64,000 bases of DNA from Eopsaltria australis. Lineage: Eukaryota; Chordata; Aves; Passeriformes; Petroicidae. The notes under the pieces are model-generated. The model saw only the letters and a program-made list of their open reading frames with translations, had not been told where the DNA came from and ran no database searches. This document shows positions 28,301 to 41,739 of this stretch, piece after piece. A program made the translations under genes and the position numbers. Each line of letters begins with the position of its first letter. Within the stretch, counting starts at the first letter, position 1. Location: assembly GCA_034509425.1 (NCBI GenBank), contig JAVTVJ010000072.1, positions 2,728,001 to 2,792,000 on the forward strand, written 5' to 3'.

Positions 28301-31300
28301 GAATCACTTCCAGTCCTGTTTGTTCGCTGTTTTGTGGAGACCAGTGGGATGCCATTTAGTGATCTGAATGAAATTTTTACCATGGTTGCTACTCTGCAAC
28401 TCTCCCCGTTCCTTTGCCATCAGGGGGACATCTCTGGCATCCTTAACCAATCTTTTTTCCCTAAGGAGGTGGATCACACGTCATAAGTAGTATGTCTGTA
28501 AAAACAAATTGAAAGAAAGTAAAAGCTACTCCCCTTGGTTATGCTGTTGCAAATGAAGGTGGTTTTTCTGAGGCAATTTTTTTAGAGTACATCCTAAAAA
28601 AGGTGTGGTAAACTTATGTTATTGTTCTGACTTTTTCCATCTTTTTCTTTCTGTGAATCTCTGATACAGAGAGGAGAGTAAAAGAGCATTATATGCTTGA
28701 TGGAAAACAGGCTAATGTGGAATGGGAGAAGGAAGATACTTGAAGAAATTGTGTTTCTGTGCAGTATAAAGCACACATAGTTAGCAGGACTAGGTGGACA
28801 GCTAACTTTATACAGGTTTCCCCACAAGATTTTCACTATGCAGTTTGGGGAGTCAGAACTGAGGTGCTCTTGAGCAGCTTTTGTTGACTTTGCATTGCAT
28901 TGTACTGATAAGATGCCTTGAAAATGAACTTCTTAATTTCACCATACTGCTGTCAAAAGACTTCGACATTTCTAAAGGTGTCTGTCACTGAATAGGATAT
29001 AGGAAAGATACTGTGATAACTGTAAGTTTCTCCTTAATCTTCCCCTTATTAATTTTAGCTTTTATTTAGAAAACTGCTTTTAACTTGCAAATTGCAAGCC
29101 AAGCTCAGAACCTGAAAAAAACCCAACAGATGTCTTAAATCCCGGTGATATATCCCCTGTTAAAAATGGAAGTAAATTCTACTGTACCAAAAAGAAAAAA
29201 GAAACCCATACTGCACATAGCCTACCCATCCATTACCATTGTCTGCAGTGACTTTTTTGACTTACAGATGTTTCAAGACATGCAGAAATGAGGCACGAAT
29301 TGGGATGTTGTCAGGAAACAGCAAATAGCACTGTCTCTTGTTGCAGTTTTAAGGATGAAAGAATGTCTAAACAAGATTCTTGGTGCTGAGTTTATTAACC
29401 TCCCACTTGATGACTTGCCTTATCCTTTCCATTCCAGTATTAGTTTTGATTTCCTTCGGTTACTGAATCAGGATTTCCCCCTGTCTCTGCCTTAATTCCT
29501 GCCTTTCAAGTGGGCTCTGCTTTTGTGTTTACAGACTATGCAGCACTTTCCCACTAATGCTCTATATGAAAATGAGGTGTTTTCTTGACTACCTAATAGA
29601 AAATAGATGATCCTTACACTTTTTAAGAAAGGAAGGCAGCCTGTATACCTAAAACTGCTATATCAGGGAGTATTTATTGTAGTCTTTCATTGTTAGTATT
29701 TTTCTGTTCTGCCCTTCAGTGGATAGGAGGACAAGGAATTCTTGAGTCACAGGAGGGTAGGTTCTGCTTTGTGTTTTGTGCCTGTAAGCTGCATTCTAAC
29801 AGCCCTGAGATATATCACCAGCCTGCCATAACAAGATGTGCAAAATAAAGTAAAAAGAGAGTGCTCATCTTTTATTTTCTCTGCTGTTTGGTCCCTGCCT
29901 CAAGAAGTGCCCTGTGCTGCATCCCAAACCACTTTGACTGTCAGATTGTCTATTTGCTCTACAAACTTTGAGAGTTTAGCCATGAAGTACAAGACCCATA
30001 GGTGTTCTGGGGAACAGCATGTTCCAACAAGGAAATAGAAAAGCCTTTGCCATTTTTTCCCAGTAATTCCCAGTAGTAGCACACAAAGCAGTCCGAAAGG
30101 TCTATTTCTGGGTACAGAAAATCTTCTTCAAATGCTGCATCTGAACCATGACTTTAAGAGGATTTTTCAGGGAATGAGGAGGGACTGTAACATAGGTTAA
30201 AATTGTATAAAGAATGTGTTTATGAATTTGGAGCCTATTTTTGGGTAACTAGAGAGGTGTATTTGATCTCACAAAGACCAAGTTCTCCAGATGTAACATA
30301 GTTAAGACTATGACTTGAATCTTTTTTATGTCATTGGAGGAAATATCTGAAGCTAACTCTTTGCACAGAAATGTGTGGACATAAACAAAAGCAAGAGGCA
30401 TTTTTTAGCTTTATTTAGACTGGGAGTGGAGGGTAACTAATAAACTGGTTTCAGTTTCTTTTCCACCACCAAGAAAGGAGAGTGGGTATAAGAAATTAAC
30501 AGAAATGAAGGAGGGGAAAAAAGAAAAGCCAGCACAAATATTGCCTTTTTTTAAAATAGATTTTCATTGAAGAAAACTCTCCTCTATTAATAGCATAGTG
30601 TAGTTGTCAGACCAGTTTAAACAATTGCATAATTTTAAGTTGATTAAGACAGAGCAGAGCAAAGAAACTACTACCAGCGTATCTGATGAGTGCCCTGCTA
30701 GGATGATAATGTTTTCAGTAAGTCAAGGTTGCGTATTTGAAAGTAAATGTACCTTTTGCATTAAGCCCTTCTTCCTGTGGCTAAAAGGAAGAAGAAGTTG
30801 AAGTTAGAATTCTGTTTAACTGGAGCCTTCACTATGGCTCAGAGTTTCTGAGGGAGAGAAGCAGAGAGGCCTCCTGGATGTGCGAAGTGATGTGCACTTC
30901 TGGGCCAGCACTGACTGTGTGGTGTCATGATGGCAGAATGTCTCTCTCCCAAGGTTTACACGTTTTTGTCCACTTTCATCGCATCTGTAATGATGGTAAA
31001 GTGATACAATATTTTTCAAAATGTTATGTATTTTAAAATCATATTACTTTAATGTTATACCCTTTAAATCCCATTGTGTTTATATGGAAAAATTTAGTAT
31101 ACCCTTCTGTGTGGTCTAATTTTCTTTTGTGATCTCTGTGTATCAATACTGCCTCCAGCACAAAGTAATGGGAGAGCCAAATTAGTTTGTTTTGAAAAAA
31201 TTCAGACCTTGGGGTAGAAAGTGAGAGAATAAGTTGTGTGGTGGGTAAAAGCACTGACAATTGCAGCATGGGCACCAGCTATATATGTTTAGTCTGTGGT

Positions 31301-33191
31301 AGAGTTTGAAACTTATCTTAGACAAAGTGTGATTATCTCACAGATTCATTTGCGGTGCAGCTTCTCTTTGCTTTGTTGCATTGTTTCAAGTTATCTTACC
31401 TTTGAAAGATGATGAGAACTTTGGAATATGGCAGCTTTTCCAGCAGTATTGTTTGTATTTCTGAAGGTAGTGCCAGTCTTAAAATCAGGATTTCCATATG
31501 AAGTTTAGGTGTGTCTTTGATGTTTCTTCTGCTTGTTTGTACTATTTATTTCCTGCAGTTGTTCTAGGAAAATTTTAGTGGCTTGCTCTGATGCAGATGT
31601 TATAAATCAAATACCTCTTTCTTCTTATATAATTACAAGAGATCAGAAACAATCATACAAATCCTTGCAGGCAAATTTAAACAGGACATGCATCCTACTA
31701 TCCTGTCCTAGTAAGCAAAATTTTCTGTTTCTCAATTCAAATTCTTGGATGTTCCTAATGGCATTTCTAATGGGAGTTTCCTGTTAATTGGTGAGTGTAC
31801 TGCAGTTAGTTGTGTATGTATTACTGATTCATACTGTTAAGTTGTGAATTAATATCTAAATTGTAAGTGTTGCTTGGTGAATTGTCAAATATAATGAGAG
31901 CCAATACCTGATACTGAAGTTAACATTGCATTTTAATGAACGCACCTCAGGACAATGTGCCTGTGTCTCTGCATACTTTTCTGCATAAGTTCTCCCAAAG
32001 CTTGAGTGCCAAAACTCCGAATCAACCCCAGCACCAGCTAGCAAAATCTCTTGCTCTCTTTTGTGTTATGTTCTTGTATGAAAATAGGATCTCATACAGA
32101 CTTGAAATACAGGACCAAAATCAGATCCAGGTATTCTTTCTCTGCTGCCTGAGGTAAATGCAGAATCCTGTACGTCATGCTCTACTTAGTGTGGATGTAT
32201 ATGTTAATTGAAAATAAGTATAGACTCCGTGGATTGGACATGCTGGAGGAGGGAGAGCTGTGAAGGAAGTTCACTGTGGACACAGTGCAGAGTAGTTCTG
32301 GGATTTGTTGCCTTCTTTTTTAAACCTACTGCACAGCAGAGCATAGAAGGTGTTTGTTTTCAACTGTAGCTTATGATGAACTAGGCATTGTAATCAAAGT
32401 TTTGACAGGAATCCTACTTGTATATTAAAACTCTTCTTCCTTAATCTTGTTAGTACTGAACACAAGAAAAAAAAAATCTGTTGAGGAGCTTGAAAATTAT
32501 TGTGTGTGTCCTCCCTGGGATGGTGCCCAGGACTGAAGTGTTTACCTCTCTCTATTTGCTTAGCCTGAGGCATTTGTGATTGCTTCAGCACGGTGAGCAG
32601 CCAGGGAGATGGGAGTTTGCACGCATGTTGGGTGGCAAAAGGAGGGATAGGCTTCTAGAAGAAGGCCAAAGCATTGCATGCTTTCATTGCTGATGGGGAA
32701 ACCTTTTGGCCTTGGGTAAGAATATTTCGGAAAGGCTTGGAATATGTCCATATCACAAAAACAATATTCTTGCTGTCTCTACAGTCGCCTAAAAAAAATG
32801 AACCCTAAACAACACAGCATTCAACTTCATGCTGAAGAGAGTAGAAGAGCTAAGAATCTTGCTGGGGGATGCAGGGAGCATCTATCAGTTTGGGATTCAT
32901 GTTACCAGATGGACTGTGCTGTGTGTTCTGGCTCCTGTGATGGATATGTTAAGTTTTGTCTTTCTCTCATGCATGCTGAGATGGAAGAAGGGAAAGCATC
33001 CATCACTGAAGGAGAACAATCAAAGCCAGAAAAAAAATGACACGGAATATGAAAGCACCGTAGACAAAAACTGTTGTTACTTCTCTCTCTCATATCATAG
33101 ATCATTGCAATACATTTGGGCTGGGAACCTAAATTGTATAAACCTTGTTTATGTGTTGTACCAACCAATGTGCACACAGTACCCTCCTCCT
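22335..33191. other. Noncoding DNA, no gene seen
   Basis: About 11 kb with no recognised exon or repeat family. The segment 22470-22680 is richer in C and G than its surroundings, but I recognise nothing in it. A T18 run lies at 26009-26026 and a T14 run at 26530-26543. The largest open frames (for example 24366-24677) lack supporting splice sites or protein-like composition. Confidence 0.5.
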
Positions 33192-33208
33192 CCCAACCCA
33201 CCCCTCCC
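33192..33208 (-). other. Short-loop G-quadruplex motif on the minus strand
   Basis: The C runs at 33192-33194, 33197-33199, 33201-33204 and 33206-33208 are separated by loops of 2, 1 and 1 bases. Read on the minus strand, this is a compact four-run guanine motif of the kind generally expected to be stable. Further CC runs precede it at 33182-33190. No gene or promoter is visible next to it. Confidence 0.65.
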
Positions 33209-36200
33209 ATAATGTTTAAGAAGTCTTCCCCCCATTTGGAAAAGCAGATTAGAAGTCAGGTATTTTTCCTGATAGAAAACAAAATTTATAGACTTACCTA
33301 GGATTTAATATGATCTCCTGAATTTAAAATGGAATGGATATGATTTCTCTAAATCATTTTGGAACACTTAGACTAACAAAGTGGATAAGCCAGCTTTTGG
33401 AATAAACCGACGTGTAAAAACTGGCAGAGTTTTTAAACACTGTACATTGTAATTGCATTTTGTTGGGGTATTATTACTTCAGCTGCACAATTATGGGAGC
33501 CTGCTGCATATTAGCACACACTTTTCCAATAACCTCAGGCTATATGCATTGAGTTGGATTTTCCTCTTCAGACAATCATCTTGGATTCTCCCAGACTACA
33601 TACCACTGCTTTTTTTTCCCTTTCTCTGTAGCATTGCATGCTGTGGGCAGCAGTGAGTGTAATACTTTCTGCATTGTTAGGCAGTGAACATTATCAGCAG
33701 CTGCAATATTCAGGATTAGCATTTTTGTTATTATTTGGCATCTTCAGTGCCTACATGAATCTGTTCAGTCCTGTTTCTCCAGAAGGCAGCTGGGCTCTCT
33801 GACTGAGAGAACACAACCATAAAGGTTTCCTGTAATTGTCACTATCCTCGGGAGTTCAGTCTTAATTGGAACTGCAGTTTTTCCAGTTCAGTTCCCTGAG
33901 ATATATAAAAACTTGCATTTTATTTAAAGAACATGGGTTATATTAAAAGATGTCTTCATATTTTATAATGGTGAAATGGTGTCAGATCAAGGGTCTCAAA
34001 GCTGTGCCACAAATCAGTTCTTGAGTGAGAACTATAACCCAGGTCTCATAACCCCAAGCTTCATCCTTGGTCTGCTAGCAAACAGATGTCCCTGAATTAA
34101 TTATGATACAGAAAATGTATCAGCTGGTATCCTGCAGTACAGAAAATGTATTTCAGAATAGTAAGTAAAATCTAGGACTTTCCTGGGGCTTGTGAACTTT
34201 TTTATTTTCTCTAGGAGGTATCTGTCATCTAAGCTTCATTTGAATTTTTTAAAACTGAAATGAAAAGGTTCACTGGTTTTTGCCAAAGGTCAGAGAAAAC
34301 AATATTTTTATGGTTACATATTTAAAGATGCATTTGCTAAGGGCTGATCTTCCATGATACCCATAATTTTGGTTTTACCTTGCTTAGCTTACTTGCTGCC
34401 TTTGGAAAATAAAGGAATCATGTACTGGTTAATGAAAGAAAGGAAGCAACTGTTTCATGCAGGCTAAATTACAGGGTATTCAGTTTAGCTTGTTTTTCCC
34501 AAATGTTCATAGATTTTGGAAAACATGGTCATCAATGAAATTTAAGATTTACATGCTCGCATCAGCTACCAGCATGTCACTTAAATCACAGAGTCTGTTA
34601 AGACGTGAAATTACTTGGAAGAATTCCAGAAAAGGAGTAACATTTTATTCCAAGAATAGTTGTGCTCCTGTCAGGGTGTGGAGTGATGTTGAGACTATTT
34701 AGCTTACAGGTAAAAATGGTAGAAGAAGTAGAAGCAGTACAGTGTTGCATATTGGGGAAGAAGGGAGGCTTCTCAAGAAGACCATTGCTTGGCATCCTTC
34801 TGCAATATTAAAATGCATATGTACACAAATACACACACAAAACCAAGCCAAAATGAACGAAAAAACCCCAAACCAAACACAATATATCTATTGAGTTTCA
34901 TCTTAAGGACACCCAGAAGTGCTAGAAACATTTATTTTTATCTAAGTCTTGTAGAGACGCACACAGAAACAAATCTTGTGTACCTGTGCTACAGTGTTCA
35001 ATAATTCTTTTCTTTGATTTTCATTATGAAGTTGATTTCTCTGGTCATGACACTCTTGGCCTTTTGTGTCCTCAGTACTAACACCATTTGGCTGAAAGGT
35101 GCTAAAAGGTGTTATTCTAGTCAGTATCCCAGAACTGAAAAAGTCTGCTTGGATCATCAAACCAGTGAAATTCAGATTCAGAAAACCATATAAAAGTTTG
35201 GAGACATATAGGCAATATATACCAGTGGCAACAGAGCACTTGAAACATCCCATAGACTTCAGTAGAAGACCAGAGAAGCACACGGATAAATGGTGTCACA
35301 CTCAAGAATAAATATTTTCAGAACTTTTGCTGTCAAACTCAAGGGGATCAGAGTTGTATCAGAACTGATTTATTTTAAATAAAATTACTCAGTTGTGTAA
35401 TGTGCAGAAAGTTGGATAAAGGCCATGCTTTCCCTGCTCTTTGAAGTCTTCATGAAAAACATTACTTCAGTGGGAGCAAGACCACAATAATTTCTCTTTT
35501 ATTACTGTTTTTCTCCATCTCTACTATTTTAAAAAAGGTAATACTGTTTTTTTTCTGTCAGCAGTCTTAATAATGTATTATACTTTCAAATTTACTATTT
35601 TGGGATCATGGTAGGGTTTTTAGAAGAACTATGTGCTGCTGCTCTTGGACTATAAATCTGTGGTGGTTAGTTAAAAGGCTAAATGTACATTAACATGTCC
35701 TGTCACTTTGACCTCAACGGAGTTAAAGCTCCCCAAGTAGCAGGGCAAGTTCAGTGGCTTTAAATGAGTTATTATTAGTCAAATCCCTGCAAAACCAAAT
35801 AAATGTTATGCCATTCTGTTTTGTAATTTTCATCCAGAGAACTCTGCCTGAGTGGTGACTTCATGTATTCTGGACTATGTTTTCCTGCTAGCAATATGTT
35901 TCCTGTCCTGGCACTCCAGTCTCTACATTTCTTCTTATTTTGGCCTAATGGAGTCTGTTCTGATTATGTTTACCATGCCTATGGAGTCAGCCTGATAAAC
36001 TCAGAATGAGTCACATCTACTGCTTATGTGATTTGCATGCACTCATGTGTGCGTGCACATGTCCACAGTTGTTCATGACTGGGAGCCTGTGTTCAGCAAG
36101 GCAAGAACAGTACTGGAGCTTAAGAGTCGTGGTACTGCTCCTGTTTAGATTGGATGTAATTTCTGAGTTGAACCACAAGACACATGTGTCAAGACCTGGA

Positions 36201-37079
36201 AGTTTTCCAGCCCTGCACGTGAAGCATCAGCAGGTGTAGCACTCAACACTGAGCTTCTGCTCTGCAGTATGTGTCTGCAGGTCTGTCTATTTGGGATGCA
36301 TTTGTATGGGCTGGTTCAGTGGCCTCAAGCAGTGGTGTCAGGAACATGTTCAAGCATGTTATTGGTTTTTCATTTGTTCTTTTTTTCCCCATAAAAATTC
36401 TGACATTTATTTTATTTTGGCTTTACTCTGCTGAATATGGTGATTTAGAAAGCACATAAACAAAATGCAGATTTATAAGAAGGCTATTCCTATTGCTTTC
36501 ATGTTCCTTATGCCTAGATTCTATTCAATAATTGCCATCTTTAGATATGCGTTCTTTAGTCAAGCAAATAAGCTGGATTTAATGAGATCTTTTTCCTTAT
36601 GCAAGGACCTCTTCAGCATGAAGAAAGAGAAGTAGCAATATTTGCTAGTATATATCATAAGGAGAAATGTTAGTATTTGTAGAAGGAACACAAGCTTGTG
36701 GATTGCAGTCGTAACCATTCATCCTTGATTGATTCCTGAAAGTAGGATATATTTGCATAATACAGGCATGTTTTGGAGGAGGAGAAGAGGAAGGAGAATA
36801 TTTTTATCTTTTATTCCTACTCCTGTTTTCCTCTCTCCTTCTCAGTTTTGATACATTTTCAGTTTTGACAAGATTTTCTCTCTTACAAGTTATCAACAAA
36901 AGCAAAGAATGTTTTCAATAGTATTTTAAGCAGTACGTGAAGTTTGCTTATATTTGTTCAGTTCTCCTGCACATAGATGCTGAGAACACTCAAGTGGGGA
37001 AAAGCCCCATCTACCTGATGTTCCTGACACTTCTACTTTAGCTCCACTGACATCCACAGTCACTTGGAGCAGCTTCCTT
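33209..37079. other. Noncoding DNA, no gene seen
   Basis: No exon or known repeat family was recognised. A 14-bp direct repeat (34107-34151) is listed separately. The purine-rich stretch at about 36775-36800 is low-complexity. Confidence 0.5.
34107..34151. repeat. 14-bp direct repeat, 31 bp apart
   Basis: The string TACAGAAAATGTAT occurs at 34107-34120 and again at 34138-34151. The intervening sequence is not duplicated. It is probably the remnant of a small local duplication. Confidence 0.8.
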
Positions 37080-37380
37080 AACTCAGGTTGTCAACTTTGT
37101 GGAGCAAAAGCTAAGGCTGGCTGGTGAAATGGTGCGGAGCTGGCATGTTCTTATCCCACTTAGTGTCCTTTTTTGTCTTGCGAGCTGAGCAGGGGTTGTC
37201 ATTAGATGTTGTGTGAAAATCCTGAGTGCCTGAATGTCGTGCACATCAAGCACATTGGGCAAGCTCCCAGCTGACTGGGTGAGGTGAGGTTCTGCTGTGG
37301 CACGCTGCCTGAGCAGTGCTGTGCAGCTACAGCAGCAGCGGGAAGCCTCAGCATGCAGACGAGCCATGGTGTCTAGACAT
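37080..37380. other. Small GC-rich patch, unidentified
   Basis: GC content and CpG number rise for about 300 bases, with several CpGs at about 37133, 37180, 37233, 37302, 37338 and 37361. The minus strand is open for 94 codons (37367-37083), starting with a cysteine- and alanine-rich stretch. I recognise neither a protein family nor a repeat family. It could be an old transposon fragment, a regulatory element or, less likely, an exon. Convincing splice signals on the minus strand were not found. Confidence 0.35.
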
Positions 37381-40300
37381 GCTGTGATTATTTCTGTGCT
37401 CAGTTTGGTGTGTAGCCAAATATCTTTTCAGGTACAGTAGAGAGATATGAGCACAGTGTCTGCGCCCATGTAACAGTGAAGATCGTAGCTGCACATGTGC
37501 TCTCCTTGGTGCCCCCGCCAGGTTTAATCACACTGCTTCGTCATACAGGTGACTTTAGTCACCAAATACTAATAGCAGCAGGAATCAGCACTCCTTTGTA
37601 TTTAGCTTTAAATCTTGTGAAAATTTCTTGAAACCGTCCACTAGTATAAACCTATGTATATTTTTATCCATTTGCAGAAGTCCCCCCCTCTTTTAAATTA
37701 GGGGGCTTCTGGGAAATAAAATGTACCATGGCTGAATTCCCCTCTTGTGTATCTGTGTTTCTCATTGAGAGTAGAGACAAACAGCTGTTTGGAAAGTGAG
37801 TTTGTTGTTTTTCCTGACCAGTTTCATGGTAGATCATCAGTTCCAGAAGTCATTTTGAAAGAAAAGAGTGGGAGAGAGAGGCATGAAGCAAAGCCACTCT
37901 AGCCTTTTCACTTTAGCAAGTGATGCTAAACCAAAGCAAAAGTAAACTAAAACATGATTGCATACCTCCTAGTAAAATAACTGATGTTAGACTTCTAATT
38001 TTGAAGTTAGACTTCTAATTTTGGTGGCTTTATTTACAGTTTCTGTAAGACTGGTTTGGTGTGGGCTTGCAGTCTGAGTTAGCCTAATTTTATCTTAACT
38101 TAGTGAATACTCAGGGTAGTTTCTGGTGTTATCCTACCCACAGGATGTACTGTGTTGTGCTTGATGAGAGTGCCACCACAGTCATAGGAGAAGCAGAGCT
38201 GCCATGTGAAGAACTGTAAGGGAAGCAAGACGTGAATCTGTAGAAATCTAACCTTTATGTATTAGTTTTTGTGTGTGCGTGCGTTTTCCTTATATCAGTA
38301 AGATGAATTCATACTCTGCTTTCCAATTTTGTTGAGGTAATTATTAAGATTAGAATAAAAGTAAACTTGCTCAAGCTTTTATTTTGATTGAATAAAATCT
38401 GATATGTTTATGTAGAAATAAGAATTGTGAAGTGAGTGGTAGAGGGACAGTGGGCAGGTTCAAGTGCTTATAGAAAGCACTAGTACTGTTAGGGTTGTTT
38501 AGGAAAATTGAGGTGTACAGCCTTCTTTGTAATGTTTCAAAGTCTAATAATTCAGCTGCTCAGTCTGGTGTAGTGAGTGCATACATAAATCACTAGCACA
38601 CTGCATCTTGGAGATGGGTTGCTTGTGGTTGTCTCTAGAACTTGCTGCATGGTAACAGTTGTAATTAATTACTTGACAGACTGAATGTCTCAGAGTAGTT
38701 TGTCATCAACATGCACCGGTGGTGGGTACTTTGAGTGCTGAGGTGTTCAAGTATTCTCTGGCACATAGTAGTATAAAAAGCAGAATTTGGTCCTCTTCCA
38801 AGTTTTAAATTTGTCCTTGCCTGTCTGAAAAGTGGGAGCAAAGAAAAGGCGATGCAATGTCTTGTTGAAAATAGAAGCTTCTCCTACCACCTTGGACTAT
38901 GAAATTAAAAGTGACTTTGTATCCTTTAGCTTAGATTGGTCCCTATGCCATGGAGAACACCATCTAAGTCTGCTTTTGGCAACTTCTACAGCAGAGTTTG
39001 ATGTCACTGAATTTCACAGAGGGGTGTGTGTATGTGTGAACATATGATATAAATAATATGATATAAATTCTTAATTTAGGAGGAAACCTGTAAATTGTAA
39101 TCTGAAGTACTTGACGATAGGGAGAATGGGATTCTTGAGAAATTTTGATGTGGTAAACATAAATCTGAATCTTTGTTGTCTAACCTGGAGAGTTCTTCTT
39201 GCTTGTATGATGTTTCCAAACATTTCTATGCTTATGCATTTGGCTGATTTCCTGAGACTTTCATAGGTCAGGAAAGCACTGGAAAAAAATTACAAACACT
39301 TCCAGTCATCTAGTACAGTCATTTCATATAAGTGAGTAAACAGAGTGGAACAGTGGCTCCTTTTTTTGCCCCAATGTCTCTGTTTAGGTTCAAGGGTGAG
39401 CTGTTGATGGCTGGTGTATATGTTCTGTTCCACAGACGTTCTCAATCTAGGAAAAGAATGCTTAAATTGGACAGAGTGCTACTGTTTTCTCTTGTGAAGT
39501 GCCTTTTTCTTGAGGTGTTGAGAGCAGGAAACTGCTATGTGGTTCCTGTCTTGGTGTTTCAAGTAGACATAGTACTTGATTGATTAGCAGTACTTTTTTT
39601 GTTCCAATAAATTAAAAAGCAAGATAAATTTTTGAATATTTATATTGTATTTGTCATTCCTACAAGAGGGGTTAGTGTCTTGAAATGTGCTTAATGATGC
39701 GTCTCTTTCTTGAAAATGCTTTTTGTATTGTTTTGAGATATTAGTAACTAGGTTTTTCTCTTGAACTTTGTGTTTTATGGAAACGTGGAAGAATACTAAA
39801 GTTTTACCCATCTTAATTTTGGCATGGATTTTACTCAGCGACAGATTTAAGTCCATGTATTAGGCGTGTTTAATTTTAGTGGTGTTAAGGCACCAAGGGA
39901 GAATTTTATAGTAAGGATTTTCTTCAAATTCATGTCTCATGGATTTTGGTAATTCTGCAGCAAGTATTCCTGTTCTGATTCTCATCCCAAGCTGCCAGGT
40001 ATTTTAAAGAATTATTTTTTTGTCTCTTTCCATTTGGTTCTTGTTCACACTGTGTAGTTAAAGTGCGTTACATTTCTAATTTATTGACTTGAGAGACATG
40101 TTTTATGTCTGCAATAAATGTCTGAGAATTGCTGATGAGTGGTCTCCTCAATACCTATTATCTCTCTCTTCTGTTTCCTTGACTCCTAGGAGCCTCCAAG
40201 GTAGACCCAGGACCCCACTTTGGCTTTGCACAAACGCTGAACAGAGGCAGTACATGATTACAGAGGGATGGTGACTAAAAGGTGGGTAAGAGACAGTATT

Positions 40301-40609
40301 TTATTCAGTCAGTGGATGATGTCATGGAGAGATTGTAAGATGATGTCTGGAAAATAGACTTATGATGTGACTTTGTAGACCATTACAGTTGTTCTGCCTT
40401 TCTCTTTTCCCTAAACTAAGGAAATTCAATAAATGGAAATGGGAGGAATGAAAGAAAAAGAACCTGCAATTTTCCTCTCTTCTTAGCTCTCTTAAATTAT
40501 GCTCAACTTCTAAAAGGGAAACTATGTAAAAATGTGGATGTTAGTTTACAGGGACACTGAAAGGGTAACTGTAAGAGTGACATGTTTGTAGGTGACTATT
40601 TCAGGATGC
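37381..40609. other. Noncoding DNA, no gene seen
   Basis: No exon or repeat family was recognised apart from the tandem duplication listed separately. A small GATATAAAT duplication is visible at about 39045-39070. Confidence 0.5.
37986..38023. repeat. 20-bp period tandem duplication
   Basis: The 18-mer GTTAGACTTCTAATTTTG is present at 37986-38003 and 38006-38023, separated by two adenines. The copies are identical, so this is a recent slippage-type duplication and potentially polymorphic. Confidence 0.9.
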
Positions 40610-41300
40610 TGTTTTGGAGGGTCTAAAAACGTCGTAGGAAAAGGAAGCCTGTATAGCTAAATGACAAGGTAGGAGAGGATATTAAAAGCAAGAGGACATC
40701 CTAAAAAAAGCTGTGTCTGTATTCAAAGAAGGAAATAAGAGCAAAACATTCCCCTATCAGGCTAAACAAAGTTACTAAATGCTTCTTTCAACCACACCAA
40801 GAGCAGGAAGCCAGCTGGAGAGTCTGTGTGGCCTGTGTGTAATGACACTATGAAATGGCCGATCCGAGATAAAGCCATGGCAGAAATCAGTGGTGTATGT
40901 GCTCACCACTGAAAAGTGTGGGGTGGTTCCTGTTTTGGAAACCTTCTTACAGGAGGCTTAGTGGGTTGCCTTTCTGGAGCAAATTTCGTGTTCTCAATTT
41001 AACAGGTCCAGATGTAGTTTACCCAGTTGTTTTAGGAATGGTAGAGTGAAATAGTCCAGCTACAGACTGCAGCATGCAGCCCCTTGCTTTTAAGTGTCTC
41101 ACCACTTGAGTACTTGAAGATGTATAATTTGATGCCATATTTCAGAAAGCATTCATGTGGACTCAGGGAGTCTAGAATCCAATGGGTTTATTGTTTAAAC
41201 TGAGTGGATTAATGAAAAAAATTAGATTAGTATCTCTGTTTTAGAAAGGACATTGAGTATTACAGTGGAGATACTGAGAAATAATTGATTTCTGTGAATA
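40610..41300 (+). mobile_element. Ancient CR1 LINE, upstream ORF2 part, plus strand
   Basis: This is the 5' part of a long old CR1 copy that continues at 41740-42945. The clearest segment is 41005-41035, where GGTCCAGATG and the following bases translate as GPD-V-YP-VL. That matches the GPDGIHPRVLKEL segment preceding the reverse-transcriptase core of old CR1 elements. Further downstream, about 41118-41150 resembles the segment coding for the following W-K-x-A-N-V-x-P stretch (GATGTATAATTTGATGCCAT). Segments around 40660-40790 also resemble the linker before the RT domain, with less certainty, so the 5' edge is approximate. Stops and indels break every frame. The element is defective. Confidence 0.6.
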
Positions 41301-41690
41301 AAACCCTGTTTAAGAGGATATTTAAGACCTGGTGAGCTGGTTAATATTAGCCTTCAACTATTTGAAGGATGCTTACAAAGGTGATGGAGCCAATATTCCT
41401 AGTTTTGGCAAACCATGTAGCCGGAGGTTAACATGCACAGATTGCAAATTAAAGTGTTCTAATTAGGTATTATAAGTAAATCTGTTTCTGTAGGGGTCTA
41501 GTGCAGCACTGAATAAAACATGGGGATGTGGTGGGGGTGGCCTCTCTCCCAGTGGAGCTTTCAAGGCTTAGTTGGACAGTGCTATGGCTGACCTGATCTA
41601 CTGTGGCTTTTCCTGGCTAGCCAGATTGTCTGACTGGATGACTCTCAGACATCTTTTCTAGCCAGCACTTTTGTGATTTGAAGTCAAGTC
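41301..41690 (+). mobile_element. Younger CR1 LINE 3' end nested in the old CR1
   Basis: A second CR1 tail interrupts the older copy in the same orientation. It starts with a segment like CCTTCAACTATTTGAAGGAT (41351-41370), typical of the ORF2 C-terminal region of avian CR1. A diverged middle follows. Then come GGAGCTTTCAAGGCTTAGTT (about 41555-41574), a GCTATGGCTGACCTGATCTA segment (41581-41600) and the end TGGATGACTCTCAGACATCT (about 41635-41654). Sequence homologous to the older element resumes downstream. The left edge is uncertain by tens of bases, and target-site duplications were not resolved. Confidence 0.7.
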
Positions 41691-41739
41691 TTCCTAAAAT
41701 GCTGTGGTCTTTTAAAGGAGACAACTGGCATGCAGGTGA

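Noticed and set aside
32829..33212. 127-codon plus-strand frame ending in a proline-rich stretch
   Set aside because: The proline-rich end is only the C-rich tract in translation. The rest resembles no protein, and overlapping frames on both strands are equally long.
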